64,000 nt of DNA, taken from NCBI GenBank assembly GCA_017959005.1, contig JAGDBO010000012.1, forward strand, positions 114,003-178,002, read 5' to 3'. Shown in pieces: positions 26,472 to 34,380 of the stretch. The stretch's first letter is position 1, and the number at the start of each line of letters is the position of its first letter. The notes under the pieces were generated by a model. The model worked only from the letters and a program-made list of their open reading frames with translations, made no database searches and was not told where the DNA came from. The stretch comes from Bacteroidales bacterium. GTDB lineage: Bacteria; Bacteroidota; Bacteroidia; Bacteroidales; UBA932. Both the position numbers and the translations under genes were made by a program.

Positions 26472-26744
26472 ATGAGGGCTCAGGATTTAGAGAGAATCTT
26501 AAGAGAAGAGGGGGCAGATAAAACCATCGCGGAGGCGGAAAAGTATATCTCCTCCTCAAAAGATGAGTTGGACTTTGCATATTACATCCTGGGCAACGCA
26601 TACCGCCAGAAGGGAGATTGGCAGGGAGCCATAAACAACTACCTGCAGGCCATGGAGATAAATCCGCAATCACCTGCAAGCCAGGCGTATGAGATGGCCA
26701 ATGACATTCTCAACTTCTTTAACAAAGATATGTATAACCAATAG
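26472..26744 (+). CDS. small tetratricopeptide-repeat protein
   Basis: A 90-residue helical protein with about one and a half TPR units: DELDFAYYILGNAYRQKGDW, then QGAINNYLQAMEINPQSP and a final helix. No signal peptide. TPR modules bind other proteins. Encoded between ilvE and the oxidoreductase subunits, it may help assemble or hold that complex, and the same gene order is common in Bacteroidales as far as I recall. ATG at 26472 is preferred over a GTG one codon earlier. Confidence 0.8.
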   Translation: MRAQDLERILREEGADKTIAEAEKYISSSKDELDFAYYILGNAYRQKGDWQGAINNYLQAMEINPQSPASQAYEMANDILNFFNKDMYNQ

Positions 26745-26770
26745 AAACAAACCAATAACTATACAGTACT

Positions 26771-27001
26771 ATGGCTAAAATGAGAGGTGCGACCGTAATT
26801 AACACCGAGCGCTGCAAGGGATGCGGCTTGTGTGTTGTTGCGTGTCCGTTCCAAGTTCTCGCACTTTCAGATAAGAGCGTGAACAGAAAGGGGTACAACT
26901 ATGCGGTTACCGTTAAGGAGGATACCTGCACGGGATGTACTTCTTGCGCTGTAGTTTGTCCTGACGGATGTATATCCGTATACCGTAAAAAGGAGGAATA
27001 A
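26771..27001 (+). CDS. vorD: 2-oxoacid:ferredoxin oxidoreductase, ferredoxin (delta) subunit
   Basis: A 76-residue 2x[4Fe-4S] protein with two clean cluster motifs, CKGCGLCVVACP and CTGCTSCAVVCP. It carries electrons from the catalytic subunits to ferredoxin. The position directly before the alpha subunit (3-nt gap) and the size fit the delta subunit of a four-subunit 2-oxoacid:ferredoxin oxidoreductase (Vor or Kor type). Confidence 0.88.
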   Translation: MAKMRGATVINTERCKGCGLCVVACPFQVLALSDKSVNRKGYNYAVTVKEDTCTGCTSCAVVCPDGCISVYRKKEE

Positions 27002-27004
27002 ATT

Positions 27005-28087
27005 ATGGCAGATCAGGAAATTACATTGATGAAAGGCAACGAGGCTATAGCCCATGCGGCTATTCGTTGCGGATGTGACGGATATTTTGGATATCCTATC
27101 ACTCCACAGTCTGAGGTGCTTGAGACCCTTGCCGAGCAAAAACCTTGGGAGACAACGGGTATGGTTGTTCTCCAGGCTGAGAGTGAGACATCCTCTATAA
27201 ATATGGTTTACGGCGGTGCCGGCTGCGGAAAGAAGGTAATGACTTCATCTTCAAGCCCCGGCATCAGCCTTATGCAGGAGGGTCTCTCCTATATGGCAGG
27301 TTGTGAGATACCTTGCCTTGTAGTTAACGTAAGCCGCGGCGGCCCTGGATTGGGAACAATTCAGCCTAGCCAGGCAGACTACTTCCAGAGCTGTAAGGGC
27401 GGCGGACACGGAGATTACCGTCTTATTGTCCTTGCTCCTTCTTCAGTTCAGGAAATGGCAGATTTTGTGGATCTTGCATTTGAACTGGCATTCAAGTACC
27501 GCAACCCTGCTATGATTCTTACAGACGGCGTTATTGGCCAGATGATGGAGAAGGTTGTGCTTCCTCCGTTCAAGCCTCGCCGTACGGAAGAGGAGATTTT
27601 AAAGCAGTGTCCTTGGGCAGCTACAGGCCGTCCTAAGACAAGAAAGCCTAACGTTATTACCTCACTTGAGCTGGATCCTGCAAAGATGGAGGAAATCAAC
27701 ATCCGAATTCAGAAGAAATACGCTGAGATTCAGGAGAAAGAGGTTAGGTTTGAAGAGTATATGCTTGAGGATGCAGAGTATGCAATCTGCGCATTCGGTT
27801 CTGCCGCAAGAATAGCCAAGAAGGCTATAGAGGAGGCTAGAAACGAGGGTATTAAGGTTGGTCTGCTCCGTCCTATTACACTGTGGCCTTTCCCTTACAA
27901 AGAGGTTGAGGCTCTCAGCAATAAGGTTAAGGGCATTCTCTCTCTGGAAATCAATGCAGGTCAGATGGTTGAAGATATCCGTCTTGCAGTTAACGGTAAG
28001 ATTCCGGTTAAACATTACGGCCGTTTGGGCGGTATAATTCCTGCTCCGGACGAGGTTGTAAGAGAACTTAAGAAAATGGTTAAATAG
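27005..28087 (+). CDS. vorB: 2-oxoacid:ferredoxin oxidoreductase, alpha subunit (VorB/KorA type)
   Basis: A 360-residue pyrimidine-binding and transketolase C-terminal subunit: LMKGNEAIAHAAIRCGCDG, FGYPITPQSEVLETLAE, MTSSSSPGISLMQEGLSYMA, VVNVSRGGPGLGTIQPSQAD, and the C-terminal CAFGSAARIAKKAIEEARN with LLRPITLWPFP. It is close to proteins annotated as 3-methyl-2-oxobutanoate dehydrogenase VorB in Bacteroidota. With the beta, gamma and delta subunits it would oxidise 2-oxo acids to acyl-CoA plus CO2 with ferredoxin as acceptor. Branched-chain specificity is inferred from the adjacent ilvE; 2-oxoglutarate is the alternative. Confidence 0.9.
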   Translation: MADQEITLMKGNEAIAHAAIRCGCDGYFGYPITPQSEVLETLAEQKPWETTGMVVLQAESETSSINMVYGGAGCGKKVMTSSSSPGISLMQEGLSYMAGCEIPCLVVNVSRGGPGLGTIQPSQADYFQSCKGGGHGDYRLIVLAPSSVQEMADFVDLAFELAFKYRNPAMILTDGVIGQMMEKVVLPPFKPRRTEEEILKQCPWAATGRPKTRKPNVITSLELDPAKMEEINIRIQKKYAEIQEKEVRFEEYMLEDAEYAICAFGSAARIAKKAIEEARNEGIKVGLLRPITLWPFPYKEVEALSNKVKGILSLEINAGQMVEDIRLAVNGKIPVKHYGRLGGIIPAPDEVVRELKKMVK

Positions 28088-28098
28088 GAGGAATGAGT

Positions 28099-28878
28099 AT
28101 GGATATTAAAGAGATAATTCAACCTGAGAATCTGGTTTATCAGAAACCTGAACTTCTTAATGACACTCCTATGCACTACTGCCCTGGCTGCAGCCACGGA
28201 GTAGTACACAAGCTTATTTCTGAGGTAGTTGCAGATATGGGTATGGCAGAAAAGACCGTGGGAGTTTCTCCTGTGGGATGTGCCGTATTTGCATACAAGT
28301 ATATAGACATTGACTGGCAGGAGGCCGCTCACGGAAGAGCACCTGCTGTTGCCACAGCCGTAAAACGTCTGTGGCCGGACCGTTTGGTATTCACATACCA
28401 GGGAGACGGTGACCTTGCTTGTATAGGTACCGCAGAGACCATTCACGCACTCAACCGTGGTGAGAACATTACTATTGTCTTCATTAACAATGCAATATAC
28501 GGTATGACAGGAGGTCAGATGGCTCCTACCACACTGCTTGGAATGAAGACCGCAACCTGTCCTTACGGAAGAGATGCTAAGCTTCACGGATATCCTCTCA
28601 AGATTGCAGATCTTGCAGCTCAACTCCAGGGAACCTGCTATGTTACAAGACAGAGCGTTCACTCAGTTGCTGCAATCAACAAGGCAAAGAGAGCTCTCCG
28701 CAAAGCATTTGAATATAATATGGCCGGTAAGGGATCCTGCCTTGTAGAGATGGTATCTACCTGTAATTCAGGTTGGAAACTCTCTCCTGCAAAGGCAAAC
28801 AAGTGGATGGAGGAGAATATGTTCCCATTCTACAACATAGGAGACCTTAAAGACACACCAGCAAACAATAACCAATAA
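28099..28878 (+). CDS. vorA: 2-oxoacid:ferredoxin oxidoreductase, beta (thiamine diphosphate) subunit
   Basis: About 259 residues. It binds thiamine diphosphate: MHYCPGCSHGVVHKLISEV at the N-terminus, VSPVGCAVFAYKY, and the ThDP motif YQGDGDLACIGTAETIHALN (GDGD) ending near NNAIYGMTGGQMAPTT. Start: AGGAGG (28086-28091) is 7 nt before the ATG at 28099, which suits that start better than the ATG at 28093 only 1 nt after the SD. A real Shine-Dalgarno site is unusual in this genome. The gene follows the alpha subunit by 11 nt. Confidence 0.93.
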   Translation: MDIKEIIQPENLVYQKPELLNDTPMHYCPGCSHGVVHKLISEVVADMGMAEKTVGVSPVGCAVFAYKYIDIDWQEAAHGRAPAVATAVKRLWPDRLVFTYQGDGDLACIGTAETIHALNRGENITIVFINNAIYGMTGGQMAPTTLLGMKTATCPYGRDAKLHGYPLKIADLAAQLQGTCYVTRQSVHSVAAINKAKRALRKAFEYNMAGKGSCLVEMVSTCNSGWKLSPAKANKWMEENMFPFYNIGDLKDTPANNNQ

Positions 28879-28894
28879 CACAAAGGATTGTAAG

Positions 28895-29431
28895 ATGAAA
28901 CAGGAAATTATTATTGCCGGATTTGGAGGACAGGGTGTTCTCTCAATGGGTAAAATTCTTGCCTACTCAGGTCTTATTGAGGGCAAGGAGGTAACTTGGA
29001 TGCCTGCATACGGTCCTGAGCAGAGGGGCGGTACAGCCAACGTTACGGTTATTGTAAGTGATGAGGAGATCTCTTCTCCTATCCTTAGCAGCTATGATAC
29101 AGCCATCATTCTCAACCAGCCTTCTATGGAGAAGTTTGAGAACTCCGTAAAACCGGGAGGTACACTTATTTATGACGGTTACGGAATAAGCATCCCTCCT
29201 ACAAGAAAGGATATCAACATCTACCGTGTTGATGCAATGGATGTTGCAGCCAAGATGAATCTTATCAAAATCTTTAATATGATTCTCCTTGGAAGTTACC
29301 TCAAACTCCATCCTATAGTACAGATTGAGAGCGTACTTAAGGCTCTTAAGAAAACTCTTCCTGAGCGCCACCACGGCCTCATTCCTCAGAATGAGGAGGC
29401 TATTAAGAAGGGTATGGAGCTGGTAGGCTAG
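28895..29431 (+). CDS. vorC: 2-oxoacid:ferredoxin oxidoreductase, gamma subunit
   Basis: A 178-residue pyruvate/ketoisovalerate oxidoreductase gamma-domain protein: IIIAGFGGQGVLSMGKILAY, WMPAYGPEQRGGTANVTVIV and the C-terminal LGSYLKLHPIVQIESVLKAL. It completes the delta-alpha-beta-gamma set, and a strong terminator follows 28 nt after the stop, marking the end of the operon. Confidence 0.92.
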   Translation: MKQEIIIAGFGGQGVLSMGKILAYSGLIEGKEVTWMPAYGPEQRGGTANVTVIVSDEEISSPILSSYDTAIILNQPSMEKFENSVKPGGTLIYDGYGISIPPTRKDINIYRVDAMDVAAKMNLIKIFNMILLGSYLKLHPIVQIESVLKALKKTLPERHHGLIPQNEEAIKKGMELVG

Positions 29432-29459
29432 ATAAAAGGTCAACATAGATTGTAAGAAA

Positions 29460-29487
29460 GGGGTGATTATTCAATCATCCCTTTTTT
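29460..29487 (+). terminator. rho-independent terminator of the ilvE-vor operon
   Basis: A 9-bp stem (GGGGTGATT with AATCATCCC, one G-T pair), a 4-nt loop and six T residues. The clearest intrinsic terminator in the window. Confidence 0.85.
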
Positions 29488-29534
29488 ATGATGAGGAAAA
29501 TGCGTACTTTTATGGACAAATAGTTTAATGCGTT

Positions 29535-29975
29535 ATGGAAGTATGGCATATATGGCTTATAGCGGCCTTGGTTTTCTTTGTAATTGAGATATTTACAACA
29601 GGTATTGCAGTAATCTGCTTCTCATTTGGAGCGCTGGCCTCAATGATTGTTTCTCTGTGCGGAGGAAATGTGACCTGGCAGGTGATATTGTTTGCCGTGG
29701 TAACTCTGTTGGCATTCGTATTCCTGCGTCCTCTGCTTTTGAAGTTCTTCTATAAGAAGGGAAAGGAAGAGGTTAAGACCAACGTGGATGCTCTTATTGG
29801 CCGCAAAGGCTTTGTATCCGAGCCAATTGATCCGGCTACCGGCGGAGGTAGAGTTAAGGTGGACGGAGATGATTGGAAGGCAGTTTCTGTAGACAACAGC
29901 CCAATTGAGAAGGGGGCTCAGGTTGAGATTCTTAAGCTTGACAGCGTTATTGTTACAGTTAAGAGAGTCAATTAA
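29535..29975 (+). CDS. NfeD family membrane protein
   Basis: A 146-residue protein with an N-terminal helix (WHIWLIAALVFFVIEIFTTG), two more hydrophobic helices (ICFSFGALASMIVSLCGG; VILFAVVTLLAFVFLRPLLL) and a C-terminal OB-fold NfeD domain (ALIGRKGFVSEPIDPATGGG, VKVDGDDWKAVSVDN, AQVEILKLDSVIVTVKRVN). NfeD proteins pair with SPFH/stomatin proteins in membrane quality control. The SPFH gene begins 26 nt later, as in the E. coli ybbK-qmcA arrangement. Confidence 0.9.
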   Translation: MEVWHIWLIAALVFFVIEIFTTGIAVICFSFGALASMIVSLCGGNVTWQVILFAVVTLLAFVFLRPLLLKFFYKKGKEEVKTNVDALIGRKGFVSEPIDPATGGGRVKVDGDDWKAVSVDNSPIEKGAQVEILKLDSVIVTVKRVN

Positions 29976-30001
29976 GTATTTGATAATTAAATAATTGAAA
30001 T

Positions 30002-30982
30002 ATGGAAGGAATTGGATTTATTTTAGGAGTTATAGTTCTGATAGTAGTACTCTTTGTACTCTCCGGAATTAAGGTTATTCAACAGTCTGAGACAAAGATA
30101 GTTGAAAGACTTGGTAAGTACCACGCTACGCTCCCTTCCGGAGTGAATATCATTTGGCCTATTATTGACAAGCCTCGTAAGGTCTATATCCGTAAGGTTG
30201 TGGAGGGTTATGACGGAAAGGCGCATGTGATTATGCGTCAGAGTGATAAGATAGATCTCAGAGAGCAGGTGTTTGACTTCCCAAAGCAGAGCGTTATTAC
30301 CAAAGATAACGTTACAACTACCATTAACGCATTGCTCTATTTCCAGATTACAGACCCTGTAAAGGCTGTATATGAGATTGATAATCTCCCTTACGCTATT
30401 GAGAAACTTACTCAAACTACACTGCGTAACGTCATTGGAGAGTTGGAGTTGGACCAGACTCTTACCAGCCGTGATACCATTAACTCCAAACTGCGTGCAG
30501 TGCTGGATGAGGCTTCAAACAAGTGGGGCGTGAAGGTTAACCGCGTTGAGCTACAGGATATTACCCCTCCAAACAGCGTAAGAGACGCTATGGAGCAGCA
30601 GATGCAGGCAGAGCGTGAAAGAAGAGCAAAAGTGCTTAAGGCATCGGGAGACAAGGAGAAGGCAATCCTTGAGTCTGAGGGTCTTAAAGCTGCCCAGATT
30701 AACCGCGCAGAGGCTGAGAAACAGACCAAGATTCTGCAGGCACAGGGAACAGCAGAGGCAAAAGTACTCCAGGCAAACGCTGAGGCTGAAGCAATTGCAA
30801 GAATTGCAGCGGCAGTTAAGGATTCCAATATGTCTCCTGCAAACTATATGCTTGCAGATAAGTACATTGCAACCCTTAAGGAGATGGTAACCGGTAAGGA
30901 TAACAAGACGGTATACCTCCCATATGACGCTTCAAGCCTCTTGAGCTCAATTGGTTGCATTAAGGATATGTTCAACAAATAG
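30002..30982 (+). CDS. SPFH/Band 7 domain protein (paraslipin, QmcA-like)
   Basis: A 326-residue stomatin-like protein: one N-terminal membrane anchor (FILGVIVLIVVLFVLSGIKV), a Band 7 domain (about 25-200; SETKIVERLGKYHATLPSGV, YDFPKQ-type region, VNRVELQDITPP) and a long coiled coil rich in Ala, Glu and Lys (about 205-270; KEKAILESEGLKAAQINRAE). These proteins form large membrane-bound rings, often regulating proteases or membrane domains. It is cotranscribed with NfeD. Confidence 0.93.
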   Translation: MEGIGFILGVIVLIVVLFVLSGIKVIQQSETKIVERLGKYHATLPSGVNIIWPIIDKPRKVYIRKVVEGYDGKAHVIMRQSDKIDLREQVFDFPKQSVITKDNVTTTINALLYFQITDPVKAVYEIDNLPYAIEKLTQTTLRNVIGELELDQTLTSRDTINSKLRAVLDEASNKWGVKVNRVELQDITPPNSVRDAMEQQMQAERERRAKVLKASGDKEKAILESEGLKAAQINRAEAEKQTKILQAQGTAEAKVLQANAEAEAIARIAAAVKDSNMSPANYMLADKYIATLKEMVTGKDNKTVYLPYDASSLLSSIGCIKDMFNK

Positions 30983-30993
30983 AAGTTGTTGAG

Positions 30994-31695
30994 TTGAGTT
31001 TTGACACAACCGGCATAAGGCTCATTGCATTTGATGCGGACGATACCCTTTGGGATAATCAGTCCCTCTTTGACAAAGCGGTGGATGATTACTGCCGGTT
31101 GCTCTCTTGTTACGGCGGCGAGAAGGCGGTCTTTGACTCTCTATATGAGAGGGAGTGCGCCAATATGCCATCTCTGGGCTACGGTACCAAAGCCTTCATT
31201 ATCTCACTGGTAGAGAACGCAATAAAGGTGAGCGGCGGAACCGTTTCCAATGAGACTATGAGTGAGGTTGTAAGGATTGGAAGAGAGATTTTAAATAATC
31301 CTGCAACACCGCTTTGGGGAGTGTATGATACTCTCAAGGCTTTAAAGAACAAGGGCTTATACAGGATGGTCCTCTTTACAAAGGGAGATCCGCTTGAGCA
31401 GGAGAACAAACTGGAACGCTCAGCCCTGGGTGAGTTCTTTGATGACGTGGAGATAGCTTCCAATAAGACTCCTTTGGAATACAGGCGGTTATGTGCTCAT
31501 AACAATATCTCCTGTTCTGAGTTTATGATGGTGGGCAACTCCTTTAAGTCTGATATTGCTCCGGTATTGGAGATAGGGGGAAAGGGAGTTTTAATCTCAT
31601 TCAATAAGTTATGGCAGCATGAGGTGGTGGAGGAGTATGACCATGAGAACCTACTAAGGCTCAAAGTGTTTAAGGAACTGTTAAATATATTATGA
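30994..31695 (+). CDS. HAD family hydrolase (YjjG-like phosphatase)
   Basis: A 233-residue HAD phosphatase: motif I AFDADDTLWDNQ, helical cap, motif II LFTKGDP, motif III lysine in IASNKTPLEY, motif IV VGNSFKSDIAPVLEIGG. The DDTLW version of motif I is typical of the YjjG/phosphoglycolate-phosphatase-like group. Start codon: no ATG is available before motif I, so TTG at 30994 is used. The stop overlaps the next ATG (ATGA). Confidence 0.85.
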   Translation: MSFDTTGIRLIAFDADDTLWDNQSLFDKAVDDYCRLLSCYGGEKAVFDSLYERECANMPSLGYGTKAFIISLVENAIKVSGGTVSNETMSEVVRIGREILNNPATPLWGVYDTLKALKNKGLYRMVLFTKGDPLEQENKLERSALGEFFDDVEIASNKTPLEYRRLCAHNNISCSEFMMVGNSFKSDIAPVLEIGGKGVLISFNKLWQHEVVEEYDHENLLRLKVFKELLNIL

Positions 31696-32150
31696 CGGAT
31701 AAGGAAAAAGTATACGGAGAGGTTATTCAGACTCTCTCTCCTCTTACTGAGGGAGTTAATAACAATGTGGGAGTGCTGGCAAACTGCGCCGCTCTTATTA
31801 AGGAGAAGTTGGGCTTCTTCTGGGTTGGCTTCTATATGGTTGAGGGAGAGAAACTTATTCTGGGACCCTTCCAGGGGCCGGTTGCCTGCTATGAGATTGG
31901 CTACGGAAGGGGAGTTTGCGGAACCGCCTGGAAGGAGAGAAAGAGCGTTGTTGTTAAGGATGTGGAGGAGTTCCCAGGTCATATTGCCTGCAGTTCTCTC
32001 TCCAGAAGTGAGATTGTGGTTCCTATCTTTAAGAATGACAAGGTGATAGGAGTGCTGGATATAGACAGTACATCTGTTGGAACCTTTGATGAAACAGACA
32101 GAATCTCTCTGGAAAAAGCAATGGAAATTCTATCTAAATACTTAGTATAA
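31692..32150 (+). CDS. msrC: free methionine-(R)-sulfoxide reductase (GAF type)
   Basis: A 152-residue single GAF-domain enzyme that repairs free methionine-R-sulfoxide. The family pattern is complete: NVGVLANCAALIKEKLGFFW, VGFYMVEG, and the three redox cysteines in GPVACYEIGYGRGVCGTAW and GHIACSSLSRSEIVVPIF, then VLDIDST. Coupled to the HAD gene (ATGA) and followed 20 nt later by rubredoxin, so the segment has an oxidative-stress flavour. Confidence 0.92.
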   Translation: MTDKEKVYGEVIQTLSPLTEGVNNNVGVLANCAALIKEKLGFFWVGFYMVEGEKLILGPFQGPVACYEIGYGRGVCGTAWKERKSVVVKDVEEFPGHIACSSLSRSEIVVPIFKNDKVIGVLDIDSTSVGTFDETDRISLEKAMEILSKYLV

Positions 32151-32170
32151 ACCCATAAATAACTTTGATT

Positions 32171-32332
32171 ATGAAAAAGTACGAGTGCGAACCTTGCGGT
32201 TACATTTATGACCCTAAAGAGGGTGATCCGGATGGAGGAATAGCTCCGGGAACAGCGTTTGAGGATATTCCGGATTCCTGGGTATGCCCGTTATGCGGTG
32301 CCGCAAAGAGTGATTTTAAACCTGTAGAATAG
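32171..32332 (+). CDS. rub: rubredoxin
   Basis: A 53-residue rubredoxin: [19 protein letters not shown] at the start, [18 protein letters not shown] at the end, giving the two CX2C knuckles that hold one iron. It shuttles single electrons, classically to flavodiiron proteins or rubrerythrin. fprA in this window is a natural partner though 23 kb away. The convergent flavoprotein gene ends 1 nt after its stop. Confidence 0.96.
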   Translation: MKKYECEPCGYIYDPKEGDPDGGIAPGTAFEDIPDSWVCPLCGAAKSDFKPVE

Positions 32333-32333
32333 C

Positions 32334-33530
32334 TTACAGTGAGGCTATTGCACGGGCTACTGTGTAACCGGTAGTCCAGGCCGCCTGGAGGTTGAAGCCT
32401 CCGGTAATTGCATCAATATTGAGGACCTCTCCCGCAAAGTAGAGGTCTTCATATTTTTTACTGCGGAGAGTGTTGGAATTAACCTCATTGAGTGAGACGC
32501 CTCCGGCAGTTACAAACTCCTCCTTAAACTTTCCCTTGCCCGTTATGCTGTAACTGTCTGCAAAGAGGGTGTTTGCCAGTTTGTTTAGCCCCTTGCTGCC
32601 AAGTTCGTTGCAGCGTATATCCTCCCTTATTCCGGCCCTTTTTATGATATAAGACCAAAGCCTTAGGGTAAGTTCCTTTGGTGCAACGGAAGAGAGTTTT
32701 TTGTGCGGATTCTGCTCCGTAATGCTCTTAATCTCTTTGATTACGGAGTCCATATCATGGCCCAGCCAGTTTACGGATAGGGGTGCACTGTAGTTGTTTT
32801 CCGCAAGGTAAACCGCTCCGTATGAGGAGAGTTTTAAAATTGCGGGACCGCTTAACCCCCAGTCTGTTACAAGCAGAGGACCAAAAGATTTGAACCTGGT
32901 AGTTGGGATGGAACACCTTACGTTTTCAACCACGGTTCCGCTCATTTGTGTAAGTTCCTTCTCCTTTATCTCAAAGGTAAAGAGTGATGGGTGCAGAGGC
33001 TCAATCTCAATCTCTCTGTTATTTAGAAATGAGAGAAAGTTAAGACTCTTTCCGCCTCCTGCGGTTACAACTTTGATATCCTCTTTAAGTTCATCTATGT
33101 CTGTGATTTTACTGCCCGTAACAACCTCAATGCCAAGCCTTTTAATCTCTCTTTGCAGGGCGCCTACAATCTCCATTGCATCCTGTGATTTAGGGAAGAT
33201 GCACTCATCTTCCTGGGCAGTGAACCTTACTCCCAATTCCTCAAACCATCTTAGAGTATCTTCATTGCTGAAGCTCATAAGGAGCCTTTTCATTAGGTTG
33301 TTTCCTCTTGGGTAAACCTCCTCCAGGCGGGTAATCTTACCGCCTGCATCCTTGTAGTTGTTGAAGGTGTTTGTTATGTTGCAACGGCCTCCTCCGGTTA
33401 TAGCAACCTTTGCAAGAAGTTTGCTCTGAGCCTCATAGATGGTTATTTCCATCTGCGGAGCCATCCTTTTGAGATTGACTGCACAGAAACATCCTGCGGC
33501 TCCTCCGCCTATGATTGCAACTGATTTCAC
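32334..33530 (-). CDS. HI0933-like FAD-dependent oxidoreductase
   Basis: A 398-residue flavoprotein of the HI0933/YhiN group. FAD-binding Rossmann motif IIGGGAAGCFCAV at the N-terminus, the family motif LAKVAITGGGRCNITNTFN, GPAILKLSSYGAVYL and the C-terminal FAGEVLNIDAITGGFNLQAA. Members bind FAD, but substrates are poorly known. The metallophosphoesterase gene ends 4 nt upstream, so the two probably share a transcript. Confidence 0.9.
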   Translation of the reverse strand: MKSVAIIGGGAAGCFCAVNLKRMAPQMEITIYEAQSKLLAKVAITGGGRCNITNTFNNYKDAGGKITRLEEVYPRGNNLMKRLLMSFSNEDTLRWFEELGVRFTAQEDECIFPKSQDAMEIVGALQREIKRLGIEVVTGSKITDIDELKEDIKVVTAGGGKSLNFLSFLNNREIEIEPLHPSLFTFEIKEKELTQMSGTVVENVRCSIPTTRFKSFGPLLVTDWGLSGPAILKLSSYGAVYLAENNYSAPLSVNWLGHDMDSVIKEIKSITEQNPHKKLSSVAPKELTLRLWSYIIKRAGIREDIRCNELGSKGLNKLANTLFADSYSITGKGKFKEEFVTAGGVSLNEVNSNTLRSKKYEDLYFAGEVLNIDAITGGFNLQAAWTTGYTVARAIASL

Positions 33531-33534
33531 ACTC

Positions 33535-34362
33535 TCACTTTTTAGGGATTAAGGTAATCTCCACAATCTCAGGACGGTTGAAGTAACGTGGAATTACGGA
33601 CTTTCCTCTTGCCAACCCTCTATTCACGATAGCTGTCTGACTACCAAACCTGTAGAGCCCTCCGGTATACCTTTCACTTGCATTTTGCCCCGGTGCCAGC
33701 ATTCCCTCTTTCTCCCAAGGAATTCTGAACTGACCTCCGTGGTAGTGGCCCATAAGTATCAGATCAAAAGGCTCTTTGAGGTATTGGTGAATAAGATCCG
33801 GGCGGTGGATAAGCAGTATGTTAAACCGATTGCTGTTACAACCCTTTGCCAGAGAGTCTATTGCGTTTATAGTCTTCTCCCAGGTGGTGAAGGCTATTAC
33901 GTCAGATACTCCGGTTATGGCTATGGTGTCTGAGTTAACAACCTCATTTACAGTCTCTTTCTCCAATAGTTCTACACCGTAGCGGGTAACTATATTCTTT
34001 ATGGTATCAAAACGGAGGCTCTTGTGTTCGTGGTTTCCGGTAATCATCAGCGTCTTATACCACTTGGAAAGTGAAGCCAGAAGCTCTGTGGCAGGCTCCA
34101 TATCTTTTGAGGCGTCAAAGATATCTCCGCCCAAAAGAACCAGATCAGGTCCAAAAGTGCCAACCTCATCAAGAATCCATCGTGAGCCTTTTCCGTAATA
34201 AGAGGAGTGGAAATCCGTTATGAAGGCAATCCTTACGGTGTCCTGAATCTTCTCAGATTCAACTCTATATGACTGCACTTTAAGACGCAGGTTCAGTCCG
34301 CAGAGAAGGTAAATCAATGCGGAGAAAATCACTATCCTAAATGCCCATCTGAGAATTTTCAT
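33535..34362 (-). CDS. membrane-anchored metallophosphoesterase (YkuE/YaeI-like)
   Basis: A 275-residue calcineurin-like phosphoesterase with an N-terminal membrane anchor (RIVIFSALIYLLCGLNLRL). Metal motifs in order: FITDFHSSYYG, LLGGDIFD, ITGNHEHKS, LLIHRPD and LMGHYHGGQFRIPW. The YkuE/YaeI relatives act at the membrane, some on UDP-diacylglucosamine or similar lipids. The exact substrate is not evident. Confidence 0.9.
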   Translation of the reverse strand: MKILRWAFRIVIFSALIYLLCGLNLRLKVQSYRVESEKIQDTVRIAFITDFHSSYYGKGSRWILDEVGTFGPDLVLLGGDIFDASKDMEPATELLASLSKWYKTLMITGNHEHKSLRFDTIKNIVTRYGVELLEKETVNEVVNSDTIAITGVSDVIAFTTWEKTINAIDSLAKGCNSNRFNILLIHRPDLIHQYLKEPFDLILMGHYHGGQFRIPWEKEGMLAPGQNASERYTGGLYRFGSQTAIVNRGLARGKSVIPRYFNRPEIVEITLIPKK

Positions 34363-34380
34363 ACTTCAAATTTATTCAAT

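Noticed and set aside
28015-28662. 215-residue minus-strand frame opposite the oxidoreductase beta subunit
   Set aside because: Antisense shadow of a strongly conserved gene.
32325-32348. AATAGC/GCTATT hairpin across the rubredoxin and flavoprotein stops
   Set aside because: Six-base arms with a 10-nt loop and no T-run; too weak to call a terminator.
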